Assembly (NCBI RefSeq): GCF_947179015.1 | Contig: NZ_CAMXCM010000001.1 | Span: 1-64,000 of the forward strand | Direction: 5' to 3' | Source of the DNA: Commensalibacter communis | GTDB lineage: Bacteria; Pseudomonadota; Alphaproteobacteria; Acetobacterales; Acetobacteraceae | Length of the DNA stretch: 64,000 nucleotides | Part shown: positions 21,420-30,875 of the stretch, in pieces | How positions within the stretch are numbered: the stretch's first letter is position 1 | Layout of the letters: every line of letters begins with the position of its first letter | Notes under the pieces: model-generated | What the model was told of the DNA's origin: nothing | Databases searched by the model: none | Seen by the model: only the letters and a program-made list of their open reading frames with translations | Made by a program: the position numbers and the translations under genes

Positions 21420-21873
21420 ATGCCGGAACCTCTTGTTCTGGAATCCATACTTTTTTAGGTGGCGTATCTGTTTGCCAAAACACATCAATTGGCATTCCAC
21501 CTCTGGGATACCAATACCCACCAATTCTTAACCATTTGGGTTTTAATAACTTTACTATTGTTGAACCGATTTCGACGGTGCATGCTTCGTGAAAAGAGCC
21601 GTGGTTACGAAAGCTAGATAAATATAATTTTAAAGATTTACTCTCAACGATCCATTTTTCTGGAATATAATCAATGACAAGGTGGGCAAAGTCAGGTTGT
21701 CCTGTAATGGGGCAAAGAGACGTAAATTCTGGCGCGGTAAAACGAATAGTATAATCATACTCTTGATAGGGTGCTGGCACTCGTTCCAGTTTCGCGTCTT
21801 GTGGAGATTGTGGCAAAGGGGTATTTTCCCCTAATTGGGTCAGATGTTTTTTCAAATCAGGTGATTTAGACAT
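21406..21873 (-). CDS. queF: NADPH-dependent preQ0 reductase QueF
   Basis: 155 residues, the short type-I QueF that reduces 7-cyano-7-deazaguanine to preQ1 in queuosine biosynthesis. The catalytic Cys54 is in [15 protein letters not shown], with the conserved Asp61 following; the NADPH/substrate motif [16 protein letters not shown] is near residue 76. It is monocistronic here, convergent with the atp operon, and its C-terminal codons carry half of the shared terminator. Confidence 0.95.
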   Translation of the reverse strand: MSKSPDLKKHLTQLGENTPLPQSPQDAKLERVPAPYQEYDYTIRFTAPEFTSLCPITGQPDFAHLVIDYIPEKWIVESKSLKLYLSSFRNHGSFHEACTVEIGSTIVKLLKPKWLRIGGYWYPRGGMPIDVFWQTDTPPKKVWIPEQEVPAYRGR

Positions 21874-21962
21874 AATTTTATATTCAATGTTAAAATAGGG
21901 TTGTTTGTTCAGAAAATAGTATAAAATGAACTTTAAAAATATTCTATCTTAATATGTAAGTA

Positions 21963-22811
21963 TTGAAGAGAAAGGATAAAATATTGTTTACTAACGAGGA
22001 AAAAGAACAGGCAAAATATTTTAAATTTTCTTTTCATCCTTTAGATGAATTGGAGCATTATTTACAACCTCGATTTTTGCCAATTATCGATAAAAACTCA
22101 GTGGTAGAAGTAAGAGAAAATTATTCAATCACTGTTCCTAAGCATATTATTTTATTTTGGCATGAGACGGTCCCTCCACTAGATGTGCAGGATTCTATTG
22201 ATAAAATCCGCCATCATAATCCGACTTATCAAGTGCAGTTATTTGATGAAAAATCAGCAGGTGAATTTATTCAACAGCATTATGGGCAAGACATTTTGCA
22301 TTTATATGAACGTCGTTGTGTGCATCCATCAATGAAATCTGATTTCTTTCGGATGGGTTATTTATTACAAAAAGGGGGAATATATGTTGATATCGATATT
22401 GATTGCTTCACAAGTTTAGAAAAAATTTTCAAGCATTATGATTTCGATTGTTTACTATTTTATACTAAAGGGCAGCCATGTTGTATTGATAACGATTTTG
22501 TTGTGTGTCAGCCACATAATCCTGTTATTGAAGCAATATTTAACAAAATATGTAATAATTTAACAGGTGATTATCGCTTTTCAAGTGTGTGGGATTGTAC
22601 GGGACCCGGTGCAGTATCAATGGCAGTGATGGAACTTTTGATGCAAGGCATCATTGGTGATTCGATGGGTCAGGTAGGATTAAATCGTTTACAGTTATTC
22701 GAACATCATTTTATGACCAAAGCATATAGTCATTTAGAGTTAGAATATAAAAAAACAACAGATGGAAATTGGCGATATTTCAAATTACCCACACGCTTAA
22801 ATTTATTATGA
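21963..22811 (+). CDS. Sugar-binding-region glycosyltransferase with DXD motif
   Basis: 282 residues related to the Gly_transf_sug/OCH1-like family (GT32 type). The pattern PKHIILFWHETVPPLD, then RHHNPTYQVQLFDE, SDFFRMGYLLQKGGIYVDID and the metal-binding DID near residue 143 is characteristic. Such enzymes add hexoses to polysaccharides, lipopolysaccharide or glycolipids. The start is TTG at 21963, with no alternative that keeps the N-terminal part. It stands alone and its acceptor is unknown. Confidence 0.75.
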   Translation: MKRKDKILFTNEEKEQAKYFKFSFHPLDELEHYLQPRFLPIIDKNSVVEVRENYSITVPKHIILFWHETVPPLDVQDSIDKIRHHNPTYQVQLFDEKSAGEFIQQHYGQDILHLYERRCVHPSMKSDFFRMGYLLQKGGIYVDIDIDCFTSLEKIFKHYDFDCLLFYTKGQPCCIDNDFVVCQPHNPVIEAIFNKICNNLTGDYRFSSVWDCTGPGAVSMAVMELLMQGIIGDSMGQVGLNRLQLFEHHFMTKAYSHLELEYKKTTDGNWRYFKLPTRLNLL

Positions 22812-22960
22812 ACTTAAAATTTACTTAGAATGGGTTTTTTATCAGCAGTAATAGTATTGTCTTTGATGTGATTTTTGATCAAATCCATTAGAAAATTATT
22901 TTGAAGCAAAGTGAAGTATGATAAGTTTATTTTCCGGAAAAATTATTTTCATAAAAGTAT

Positions 22961-24136
22961 ATGATCAATTTACAAAAATTTTCTAAACCTGTGATGATTA
23001 TAGACAATGAGTCATTACAGAAGATGGTTGCATCTTTATTGCAGGAAAAATTCGTTACAGTGGATACCGAATTCGTTCGGGAACGAACTTATTGGCCTGA
23101 ATTATGTCTTGTACAAATTGCAGGAACAGGAACTGTATATTTACTAGATGCGTTGTCGTCTGATATTGATTTGTCGTTGTTGTTACCGTTATTAACGGCA
23201 CCTTCAGTCGTAAAAGTTTTTCATGCAGCTCAACAAGATTTAGAAATATTTTTGCATTTACTGGGAGTATTGCCGGCGCCTGTTTTCGATACCCAAGTTG
23301 CGGCAATGGTGGCTGGGTTTGGTAATCAAATTGGATATGACAGTTTGGTTGAGTCTTTACTCAAAGTAACGATTGATAAATCACATCGGTTTAGTGATTG
23401 GGCAATGCGCCCATTAACAGCTGCACAACAAAATTATGCGGCAGCAGATGTGACTTATTTATGGGATGTATATTTAGTTTTATTACAAAAATTACAAGAT
23501 ACGAATCGGCTAAGCTGGGTTGCAGCTGAGATAGACGTATTGTCCGATCCAAATTTCTTTTTGCCTCCATTGGCAAAAATATGGAAACGTTTACGTCCCA
23601 AGACAAATAATCGCCGTGTTTTAGGGTGCTTATATGCTATTATTCAATGGCGTGAAGAAGAAGCACAAAAGCTAAATATTCCTCGGCAACATTTGGTTAA
23701 GGATGAGAGCCTGCTGGCGATTGCTGCTGCCTTGCCTGATAGTGTCAAGGCATTGTCTCGTATTCGTGGCATCTCGCATGGTTTTGCAGAGGGTAAAGAA
23801 GGTGGGACTTTATTAGCTGTTATCAAAACAGTGAAAAATACAGATGTTGAATCATTGCCTTTGCCTATTCCTGTTGAATCGAACAAACGAAAACCATCTG
23901 AAGCAATGATTGCTTTACTCAAAGTATTGCTACAAGCGAAATGTGAACGATATCAAGTGGCTCCAAAATTAGTGATTGATAGTAAAGATATTGAAAAACT
24001 GGCATTGGGAAAACGTGATTTGCCTGTATTATCTGGGTGGAGGCGTGACGTATTTGGACAAGATGCTATTGATCTTTGTAATGGGCAGCTTATTTTAGGG
24101 GTTCAAGATCAAAAAATAGAATTAATTAAACGTTAA
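22961..24136 (+). CDS. rnd: Ribonuclease D
   Basis: 391 residues. The DEDD exonuclease domain has VDTEFVRERTYWPELCLVQI (Asp35 and Glu37), VFHAAQQDLEIF near 90 and YAAADVTYLWDVY near 165; an HRDC domain follows at about 210-290. RNase D trims the 3' ends of tRNA precursors. It is followed by gcrA on the same strand after 67 bases. Confidence 0.95.
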   Translation: MINLQKFSKPVMIIDNESLQKMVASLLQEKFVTVDTEFVRERTYWPELCLVQIAGTGTVYLLDALSSDIDLSLLLPLLTAPSVVKVFHAAQQDLEIFLHLLGVLPAPVFDTQVAAMVAGFGNQIGYDSLVESLLKVTIDKSHRFSDWAMRPLTAAQQNYAAADVTYLWDVYLVLLQKLQDTNRLSWVAAEIDVLSDPNFFLPPLAKIWKRLRPKTNNRRVLGCLYAIIQWREEEAQKLNIPRQHLVKDESLLAIAAALPDSVKALSRIRGISHGFAEGKEGGTLLAVIKTVKNTDVESLPLPIPVESNKRKPSEAMIALLKVLLQAKCERYQVAPKLVIDSKDIEKLALGKRDLPVLSGWRRDVFGQDAIDLCNGQLILGVQDQKIELIKR

Positions 24137-24203
24137 TTGATTTTCAGCTTTAGAATAACTAATTGTATAAATCAGATCGATATTATAAAGGGTAGTATGC
24201 GTA

Positions 24204-24782
24204 ATGGAATGGAATGAAGAAGCCGTAGGACGGTTAAAAGAGTTATGGGCGCAAGGGCTGTCCACGGCTGAAATAGGACGGCATTTAAATGTGACTAAAA
24301 ACGCAGTGGTGGGTAAGGCGCATCGTTTAGGGTTGGAAGGAAGACCTTCACCGATTCGTAGAGCAGCTGCAAAAAAAGAAAAAGCACCAGCACCAGCTGT
24401 GACAAAAGCTGAAACTCAACCTGCAGAAAAAGTCGTAAAGGTTGCAAAGTCAAAAGCAGAAAAAATTGAGAAAATTGAAAAAGAAAAGCCTGCGTTAACG
24501 GCTAATACTGCAAAAGCAGCGGAAGTTACTCAGTTAGAGATGATAGCGCCGATCGTAAAAAAGGAAATCAAACCATCAAAGAAAACAAAAATTGATTTTA
24601 CAACACCAGTAGAATTGCCAAAAAGACGTTCAATGTCTGATTGTTGTTGGCCTATTGGCGATCCAGGTACGAAGGATTTTCATTTTTGTGGTTCTAAGGT
24701 TGTTCCAGGAAAACCATATTGTTTAGAGCATGTTCAAATTGCGTATGTTAAGTTAAGAGATCGTAAAAATAACGTTGCTTAA
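24204..24782 (+). CDS. gcrA: Cell-cycle regulator GcrA
   Basis: 192 residues. The N-terminal helix-turn-helix domain (WNEEAVGRLKELWAQGLSTA, then NVTKNAVVGKAHRLGL) and the C-terminal cysteine/histidine module (CCWPIGDPGTKDFHFCG...CLEH) are diagnostic for GcrA. A Lys/Ala-rich linker of about 90 residues joins them. GcrA binds RNA polymerase and methylated GANTC sites to control cell-cycle genes in Alphaproteobacteria. The start follows AAAGGGTAGTATGCGTA. Confidence 0.95.
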   Translation: MEWNEEAVGRLKELWAQGLSTAEIGRHLNVTKNAVVGKAHRLGLEGRPSPIRRAAAKKEKAPAPAVTKAETQPAEKVVKVAKSKAEKIEKIEKEKPALTANTAKAAEVTQLEMIAPIVKKEIKPSKKTKIDFTTPVELPKRRSMSDCCWPIGDPGTKDFHFCGSKVVPGKPYCLEHVQIAYVKLRDRKNNVA

Positions 24783-24790
24783 TCTGCTAT

Positions 24791-24821
24791 GTTTCTCTGA
24801 ACAGTTAAGGTTCAGAGAAAC
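24791..24821. terminator. Bidirectional hairpin between gcrA and bactofilin gene
   Basis: A perfect 12-bp stem GTTTCTCTGAAC/GTTCAGAGAAAC with loop AGTTAAG lies between two convergent stops. The U-run is weak on both sides. Confidence 0.6.
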
Positions 24822-24829
24822 AATATGTA

Positions 24830-25372
24830 TTAATCGATTCTAGGCTCAGCTGTTTTTAGAAGTTCTTCTGCAATAGGAGTCTCTTCGTTGGTTTTGACTT
24901 CTGTTTCTGTGTGAGCGGCGGCTGCTTTTGGTTTATCAGCAGTAATCATTTCAATTTGACCAGTGATTTGCCCGCCATCTTCGACTTTTAAGCGACGGCA
25001 TTTTGCTTTACCAATTAAACGACCGGTTGCTGTTACAACTAAGTTCCCTTGTGCAATAATATTTCCCTCTAAAATGCCTGTAATTTCGATATCTTGAGAA
25101 TCGACCTCACCTTTAAGGAGACCTGTTTTTTGCACAATGATTTTTTTTGCTTTAATCGTATTGGTTTCGACAGTGCCTTCGATGATTAATGTTTCAACGT
25201 CTTCTATTACGCCTTGGATGCGAATTCCTTGTCCTATTGCAAGGGTACGACGATGGGATGCATTATCATGATGTAAAGAACTATTTGTACCATAAGCGCG
25301 CTCTGTATTGGGTAAGAGTGTATTACGATTAATTAGTTTTTTCTCTAAGGTTGGGGGTAGGTTATTTTTCAT
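24830..25372 (-). CDS. Bactofilin (polymer-forming cytoskeletal protein)
   Basis: 180 residues. The central part (about 45-145) is a right-handed beta-helix of the bactofilin family, recognisable from repeating short strands such as GVIEDVETLIIEGTVE, GLLKGEVDSQDIEITG and NLVVTATGRLIGKA. The N- and C-terminal tails are polar and probably disordered. Bactofilins self-assemble into filaments that localise cell-wall or polarity factors. It is monocistronic and convergent with gcrA. Confidence 0.88.
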   Translation of the reverse strand: MKNNLPPTLEKKLINRNTLLPNTERAYGTNSSLHHDNASHRRTLAIGQGIRIQGVIEDVETLIIEGTVETNTIKAKKIIVQKTGLLKGEVDSQDIEITGILEGNIIAQGNLVVTATGRLIGKAKCRRLKVEDGGQITGQIEMITADKPKAAAAHTETEVKTNEETPIAEELLKTAEPRID

Positions 25373-25601
25373 AGAGTGAGAGCCTTCATCATGATTTGGG
25401 ATAAAATAAAGATTGTATGATTATAAGGTTGTTCTTTAAAACACTAATCTTCATATAGTTGATTAAGGTTAAAATTGTAAATCATAATTAATAAATATAT
25501 ACCAGTTAATATGATTAAATATCAGTTTTCATAATAAGAATTAAGAAAAACTAGATATTGTTTTTAGATAAGACAATGCAAAAAAGAGTTGCTATCGTAA
25601 T

Positions 25602-26672
25602 ATGTTAATTAATTACGATAATAAAAAGGAAAATAAAGTAAAGATGAGAAGTTTCAGAGAAATCTTGGGTCGTAAACGATCAGATGATACAGAATTTGAT
25701 ATCGTAGGAATAGGGAACGCGATTGTGGACGTCCTGGTTCAAGTCGATTCGAATTTTCTTGAACAACAAGGGATGGTTCCTGGAACAATGGCACTTATTG
25801 ATGGGCAACGTGCCAAAGAACTTAAATCCATGTTAAAAGCTGAAAAGCAAATGAGTGGTGGTTCTGTTGCGAATACATGTTTTGTTGCTGCGTTGATGGG
25901 GGCAAAAACAGCTTATCTTGGCAAAGTTGCTGATGATGGGTTAGGAAAAAACTTTGCGGATGATATTCGACAAGGTGGGGTTTATTTTCCTTCTCAACCT
26001 TTAAAAGCCAAAGGGAATGCGGATTTATTGACGGCACGTTCAATCATCTTTGTGACCCCTGATGGACAACGCACGATGAATACATATTTAGGTGCGTGTA
26101 CGCAATTTAAACCTGAAGATGTTATTGAAGAAGTCATCAGTGCAGGTAAAGTTACCTTTTTAGAAGGTTACTTATTTGATGGTGAATTAGCACAAAAAGC
26201 GTTTTATCAAGCTGCAGATATTGCTCACAAAGCTGGAAAAAAGGTTGCATTAAGTCTTTCTGATGTTTTTTGTGTACAGCGTCACTTGGCAGCATTCAAG
26301 GATTTTGTATCGACACGTGTGGATATGGTTTTTGCAAATGATCATGAAATTTGTGCTTTATACGAAACAGAAGATTTTGAAACGGCTATTGCTCAAGCTG
26401 CAAAGGATGCCCCGATTGTTGTTGTAACACGCGGGGAAAAAGGAAGTGTGATTGTTGCCGAGAATGAGCGAATAGAGGTTGCTTGTGTTCCTACGGTTGT
26501 AGTAGATACAACAGGTGCAGGGGATGCTTATGTTGCTGGTTTCTTGGCAGGATGGACAACAGACCGTACTTATGCAGAATGTGGACGTTTAGGAAGCGTG
26601 GTTGCTTCTGAGGTTATTTCTCATTTTGGTGCAAGACCATTGCCTGAATTAAAAGAAGTAATGAATTTTTAA
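25602..26672 (+). CDS. PfkB-family nucleoside/sugar kinase, adenosine-kinase-like
   Basis: 356 residues of the ribokinase/PfkB fold. Motif one is near residue 80 (SGGSVANTCFVAALMG) and motif two, with the catalytic Asp, is VVDTTGAGDAYVAGFLAG near 305. The N-terminal IVGIGNAIVDVLVQVD pattern and length match adenosine-kinase-type proteins of Alphaproteobacteria. The first 14 residues are Lys/Asn-rich, and ATG 25644 may be the true start; neither has a strong ribosome site. It sits upstream of typA. Confidence 0.85.
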   Translation: MLINYDNKKENKVKMRSFREILGRKRSDDTEFDIVGIGNAIVDVLVQVDSNFLEQQGMVPGTMALIDGQRAKELKSMLKAEKQMSGGSVANTCFVAALMGAKTAYLGKVADDGLGKNFADDIRQGGVYFPSQPLKAKGNADLLTARSIIFVTPDGQRTMNTYLGACTQFKPEDVIEEVISAGKVTFLEGYLFDGELAQKAFYQAADIAHKAGKKVALSLSDVFCVQRHLAAFKDFVSTRVDMVFANDHEICALYETEDFETAIAQAAKDAPIVVVTRGEKGSVIVAENERIEVACVPTVVVDTTGAGDAYVAGFLAGWTTDRTYAECGRLGSVVASEVISHFGARPLPELKEVMNF

Positions 26673-26784
26673 TATGCAAAGTTATCTTGTCCTCTGACGT
26701 GATAGAGGTTAAAGGTAATTGCAAAGATATTTATGCTGTGGATAAGGCATAGAGAATTAATTTTATTGGAGAAAATAGAGTATT

Positions 26785-28605
26785 ATGGAAATCCGTAACA
26801 TTGCCATTATTGCACACGTTGACCATGGCAAGACAACATTAGTTGATCAATTACTACAACAATCTGGAACATTCCGTGAAAATCAACATGTTGTTGAACG
26901 CGCGATGGATAGTAATGATTTGGAACGTGAACGTGGTATTACAATTTTGGCAAAATGTACATCAGTTGTTTGGAATGATGTAAGGATTAATATTATTGAT
27001 ACCCCAGGCCATGCTGATTTTGGTGGTGAAGTTGAACGTATCTTATCAATGGTGGATGGTGCTGTTGTGTTGGTTGATGCTGCTGAGGGTGCATTACCAC
27101 AAACAAAATTCGTTGTTGCCAAAGCATTAAAACGTGGATTACGCCCGATTGTTGTGGTGAATAAAGTGGATCGTTCTGATGCACGTGCAGATGAAGTGCA
27201 TGATGAAGTGTTCGATTTATTTGCAGCTCAAGGTGCGAATGACGAACAATTAGACTTCCCAATGCTTTACGCATCTGGTCGTCAAGGTTGGGCTGATTAT
27301 GTTGTCGATGGTCATAAAGAAGATTTAAGTTCTTTGTTTGATTTGATCGTAAAACATGTTCCTGCACCAAATGTTAATAAAGATGCACCTTTTGCGATGG
27401 TTGCTAGTATCTTAGAAGCTGATAACTTCTTGGGTCGTATTTTAACAGGTCGTGTTGAACAAGGGATGGCCAAAGTTAATATGCCTGTTCGTGTATTGCG
27501 TGTGGACGGGACGATTGTTGAAACAGGCCGTATCAGTAAATTATTAGCATTCCGTGGTTTGGAACGCGTTCCTGTGGATGAAGTTCAAGCTGGGGATATT
27601 GTTGCGATTGCTGGTCTTTCTGACGCAACGGTTTCTGAAACCATTGCTTCTCCTGAAGTTACAGAAGCATTACACGCAGACCCAATTGATCCGCCAACAT
27701 TGTCTATGACCTTCCGTATTAACGATGGTCCTTTGGGTGGTCGTGAAGGTAAAAAAGTAACATCACGTCAGATTCGTGAACGCTTATTCCGTGAAGTCGA
27801 AAGCAATGTTGCGATTAAAGTAACCGACAGTAATGAAACGGATGCTTTTGAAGTTGCAGGACGTGGAGAGCTTCAATTAGGTGTGTTAATTGAAACCATG
27901 CGCCGTGAAGGATTTGAGTTAACGATTGGTCGTCCAAAAGTATTAACACGAATCAACGAAGAAACAGGTGAAAAAGAAGAACCATACGAAGAAGTATTGG
28001 TCGATGTTGATGAGCCTTATTCAGGTGTTGTGGTTGAAAAATTATCAGTACGTAAAGGGGTTATGCAAGATATGAACCCTTCTGGTGGTGGTAAAGTTCG
28101 ATTGACTTTTGCGATTCCATCTCGTGGGCTAATTGGGTATCACAATGAGTTCTTAACAGATACTCGTGGTACTGGGATTATGAACCGCCTATTTTCAGGC
28201 TATGGCCCATGGGCTGGCGCAATTCCAGGTCGTCGTAATGGATCATTGATTTCTGCAGAAGATGGTGTAGCCGTTCAATATTCTTTATTCTCTTTACAAG
28301 ATCGTGGAACTTTGTTCGTCAGTAATGGTGAAAAAGTTTATGTTGGGATGATTCTTGGGGAACATTCCCGTGAAAATGACTTGGACGTAAATCCAGTTAG
28401 AGAAAAGAAGTTAACCAATATTCGTGCTGCTGGTAAAGATGAAGCGTTATTATTGGTTCCACCTCGTAAAATGTCTTTGGAACAAGCAATTGCGTATATT
28501 GAAGATGATGAGTTGGTTGAAGTGACTCCGTCAGCGGTTCGTATTCGTAAACTTTATCTTAATCCTCATGACCGTAAAAAGAATTCTCGTCAAAAAGCTG
28601 GCTAA
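26785..28605 (+). CDS. typA: Ribosome-associated GTPase TypA/BipA
   Basis: 606 residues, a translational GTPase. G1 AHVDHGKT (10-17), the switch segment ERERGITI, G3 DTPGHADFGGEVE, and G4 NKVDR are all present; EF-G-like domains III and V and the BipA-specific C-terminal domain follow. BipA acts in ribosome assembly and stress adaptation. A strong terminator follows. Confidence 0.97.
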   Translation: MEIRNIAIIAHVDHGKTTLVDQLLQQSGTFRENQHVVERAMDSNDLERERGITILAKCTSVVWNDVRINIIDTPGHADFGGEVERILSMVDGAVVLVDAAEGALPQTKFVVAKALKRGLRPIVVVNKVDRSDARADEVHDEVFDLFAAQGANDEQLDFPMLYASGRQGWADYVVDGHKEDLSSLFDLIVKHVPAPNVNKDAPFAMVASILEADNFLGRILTGRVEQGMAKVNMPVRVLRVDGTIVETGRISKLLAFRGLERVPVDEVQAGDIVAIAGLSDATVSETIASPEVTEALHADPIDPPTLSMTFRINDGPLGGREGKKVTSRQIRERLFREVESNVAIKVTDSNETDAFEVAGRGELQLGVLIETMRREGFELTIGRPKVLTRINEETGEKEEPYEEVLVDVDEPYSGVVVEKLSVRKGVMQDMNPSGGGKVRLTFAIPSRGLIGYHNEFLTDTRGTGIMNRLFSGYGPWAGAIPGRRNGSLISAEDGVAVQYSLFSLQDRGTLFVSNGEKVYVGMILGEHSRENDLDVNPVREKKLTNIRAAGKDEALLLVPPRKMSLEQAIAYIEDDELVEVTPSAVRIRKLYLNPHDRKKNSRQKAG

Positions 28606-28622
28606 TTCTTGTAACTAAATGT

Positions 28623-28661
28623 AAAAAAGCCACCTTAATTCATTTTAAGGTGGCTTTTTTT
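28623..28661 (+). terminator. Terminator after typA
   Basis: A 16-bp stem AAAAAAGCCACCTTAA/TTAAGGTGGCTTTTTT with a 5-base loop and trailing Ts. Confidence 0.92.
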
Positions 28662-28768
28662 GTAACAAATTGTATTATGATAAGCATATGCTTTTAAAGT
28701 ATTTTTTATAAATATGACTTAAATATGCCAATTGTAATTAAACAAACATGGCAGATATAAAGAAATAA

Positions 28769-28785
28769 GACCAAAAGATGGTCTA
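28769..28785. repeat. Small inverted repeat upstream of the secreted His/Lys-rich gene
   Basis: AGACCA/TGGTCT arms around AAAGA, about 125 bases before the start. It lies in a 250-base AT-rich leader; a regulatory role is possible but unsupported. Confidence 0.3.
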
Positions 28786-28909
28786 ATTGTAATAAATTGT
28801 AACAAAATTAAAACTTTAAAATAAGACACGTTAAAAACATTATGTTAGCTTTTATTCATGTCGAAACAACACGGTTTTCGATCCCGTTTTTTAAACTTGG
28901 TGATATAAA

Positions 28910-29209
28910 ATGAAATTATTTTCTCGTCTTTCAGCAGTTCTTTCAACTGTAGCAGTATTAGGTTTCGCAGCTCCTGCATTCGCTCAAGAAGCAGCTCCTG
29001 CTCCAGCTCCTGCTGTACAAGCAGCTCCTGCTCCAGCAGCAGCTCCTGGTGCACCTGTTGCTCCAGAAGGTAAAGGTCCTGCTCATCATGGAAAAAAACA
29101 TGATGGTAAAAAACATGCTGGTAAAAAAGGCCATCATGGTAAAAAAGGCCACCATGGCAAAAAAGCTGCAGCTCCAGAAGCAGGTTCAGAAGCTCCAGCA
29201 GCAGAATAA
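28910..29209 (+). CDS. Secreted Ala/Pro- and His/Lys-rich protein, acid-shock (Asr)-like
   Basis: 99 residues with a clear signal peptide cleaved after AFA (about residue 25). The mature part has an Ala/Pro-rich segment (26-55), a basic repeat region with several copies of HHGKK, HDGKK or HAGKK (about 58-83), and an Ala/Pro/Glu tail. Low complexity of this kind is seen in periplasmic acid-shock proteins such as Asr and in metal-binding proteins; the call rests on composition only. The gene has its own leader and a strong terminator, suggesting independent and possibly high expression. Confidence 0.7.
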   Translation: MKLFSRLSAVLSTVAVLGFAAPAFAQEAAPAPAPAVQAAPAPAAAPGAPVAPEGKGPAHHGKKHDGKKHAGKKGHHGKKGHHGKKAAAPEAGSEAPAAE

Positions 29210-29235
29210 TCCTAGCTTCTCCTAGGTAGTTTTCA

Positions 29236-29269
29236 GAAAAAGGGATAGTGAAATCACTATCCCTTTTTT
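29236..29269 (+). terminator. Terminator after the His/Lys-rich protein gene
   Basis: Stem AAAAAGGGATAGTGA/TCACTATCCCTTTTT with loop AA, then extra Ts. Confidence 0.92.
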
Positions 29270-29303
29270 GTTGTGATAAAATAATTAAAGTTTTTTAATA
29301 CTA

Positions 29304-29711
29304 ATGCAAAATTTTACTTGCTGTTTAACAAGAGAAACATTAAATGATGTCGTTGTGACAGGGTTCATTGATGCGGACAATAAAAATCAATCAATTTTTC
29401 ACCCTCTGTATGACAGACTATTTTTTATTTTTGATCAATTTATTTATCAGATTTATTTAGATCATGGCGGTTTTATTCAAGCTAATATTATCGATGAAAT
29501 TAATCTGTGGTTTGATATTGATGATGACGATCAATTCTTACAAATGTCTATTTATTCTCAGATGTTTAAGACAGAACAAGAGATCAAGGTATTAAAGGCT
29601 AACTATCAACACACATCGCTTTCGTCATTATTTATTACCTATATTGAAGGTGATATTGAAAGAGATATTGTATTAGATCCTCGTCATTTCTTTGGATTTA
29701 CTTTTTACTAG
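29304..29711 (+). CDS. Hypothetical protein, 135 aa
   Basis: A soluble acidic protein with many aromatic residues, for example HPLYDRLFFIFDQFIYQIYL, and an acidic DIDDDDQF patch near residue 73. No signal peptide, membrane helix or familiar motif is visible. ATG 29304 has no clear ribosome site. It ends 10 bases from the convergent alr stop, and no terminator hairpin separates them. Confidence 0.5.
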   Translation: MQNFTCCLTRETLNDVVVTGFIDADNKNQSIFHPLYDRLFFIFDQFIYQIYLDHGGFIQANIIDEINLWFDIDDDDQFLQMSIYSQMFKTEQEIKVLKANYQHTSLSSLFITYIEGDIERDIVLDPRHFFGFTFY

Positions 29712-29720
29712 AATAATAAA

Positions 29721-30857
29721 TCACGTGTAAATACGATGATATCGATTCCCCAAAGACGTTAATATTTCGTATCCAATGGTATCTGCCTCTTGAGCAAGCG
29801 TATCAATAGAGCAATGATCACCGATTATTTCAATTTTATCGCCCACTTGTATAGCAACTTCTGGCAAATTTGTAATATCTAGGCATAAAGAATCCATTGA
29901 AACACGCCCTAGTAAGGCAAGTGGAGTACCGGGAAATTTTGGGCTGGTTGCTGATATTTTATTACTGAAGGCTCGAAAAAAACCATCCGCATATCCAATA
30001 GAGATTAATGCCAATCTCATATCCTTGGTTGCTGTAAAGCTTGCACCATACCCAATAAAAGCCCCTTTTGAAATATGGCGTGTTTGAATGATTTTTCCTT
30101 GTAGAGAAATAACATTTTTCATAGGATTCGGCTGGCTTGGTGTTGGATTTCCGCCATACAGCGCAACGCCTGGTCTTACGATATCGAAATGCCAGTCATT
30201 CCCTAGAAAAATACCACTGGATGCAGCAAGGCTGGAACGACAATTGGGGATTAATTGTTTTAAAATATGAAACTGTTCGAGTTGATGTTGGTTTGCTATA
30301 TGATTGGGTGTATCAGCGCAAGCTAAATGGCTCATTACCAATATTGGGTGAAATATACTCCAATCAACTTGTTGCAAATTGCTTAACTCATCTTGACCAA
30401 TTCCGAATCTGGACATGCCAGTATCAAATTGTACACCCGCAGCATAAGATGTTTGATGATCTTTACATAAGGACGACCATCTTTGTAACTGATGAATATC
30501 ATTCAAGATGGGGATAAGATAATGCTTTAGAAAAATGGATTCTGTGCCATAAGGCACACCATGCAAGACATAAATAAGGTATTCTTTTCCTAAGATATTT
30601 CTTAAAGCGATTCCTTCGTCAAGATGTGCAACAAAAAACTCTTTGCATCCAGCTTTGGCTAGAGCTTTGGCAACAGGGACCATACCCAACCCATAGGCAT
30701 TGGCTTTTACAACTGCTCCACATTGTGCAGGAGCCACTTTCTTTTGCAAAGAATGATAATTCTGCACAATAGCAGAAAGATCAACATAGAGTTCGCCCCC
30801 TGCATGTTGCGTAAACAAAGTGGGATCAATAAAAGGATATGGTTGTGACATATACAA
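29721..30857 (-). CDS. alr: Alanine racemase
   Basis: 378 residues, PLP enzyme that makes D-alanine for peptidoglycan. The PLP lysine is Lys51 in AVVKANAYGLG; the second catalytic residue is the Tyr in IGYGASFTA near 270, and the C-terminal domain has GRVSMDSLCLDIT near 320. ATG 30851 is an alternative start. The gene follows the ferredoxin-NADP reductase gene on the same strand by 18 bases, so they may share a transcript. Confidence 0.95.
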   Translation of the reverse strand: MYMSQPYPFIDPTLFTQHAGGELYVDLSAIVQNYHSLQKKVAPAQCGAVVKANAYGLGMVPVAKALAKAGCKEFFVAHLDEGIALRNILGKEYLIYVLHGVPYGTESIFLKHYLIPILNDIHQLQRWSSLCKDHQTSYAAGVQFDTGMSRFGIGQDELSNLQQVDWSIFHPILVMSHLACADTPNHIANQHQLEQFHILKQLIPNCRSSLAASSGIFLGNDWHFDIVRPGVALYGGNPTPSQPNPMKNVISLQGKIIQTRHISKGAFIGYGASFTATKDMRLALISIGYADGFFRAFSNKISATSPKFPGTPLALLGRVSMDSLCLDITNLPEVAIQVGDKIEIIGDHCSIDTLAQEADTIGYEILTSLGNRYHRIYT

Positions 30858-30875
30858 AGCCCTAAAGAATGTAGT

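Noticed and set aside
28845-29054. Minus-strand frame rich in Glu/Leu/Gln opposite the His/Lys-rich protein gene
   Set aside because: Its repeats are the complement of the Ala/Pro repeat region on the plus strand; the plus-strand frame has a clear signal peptide.
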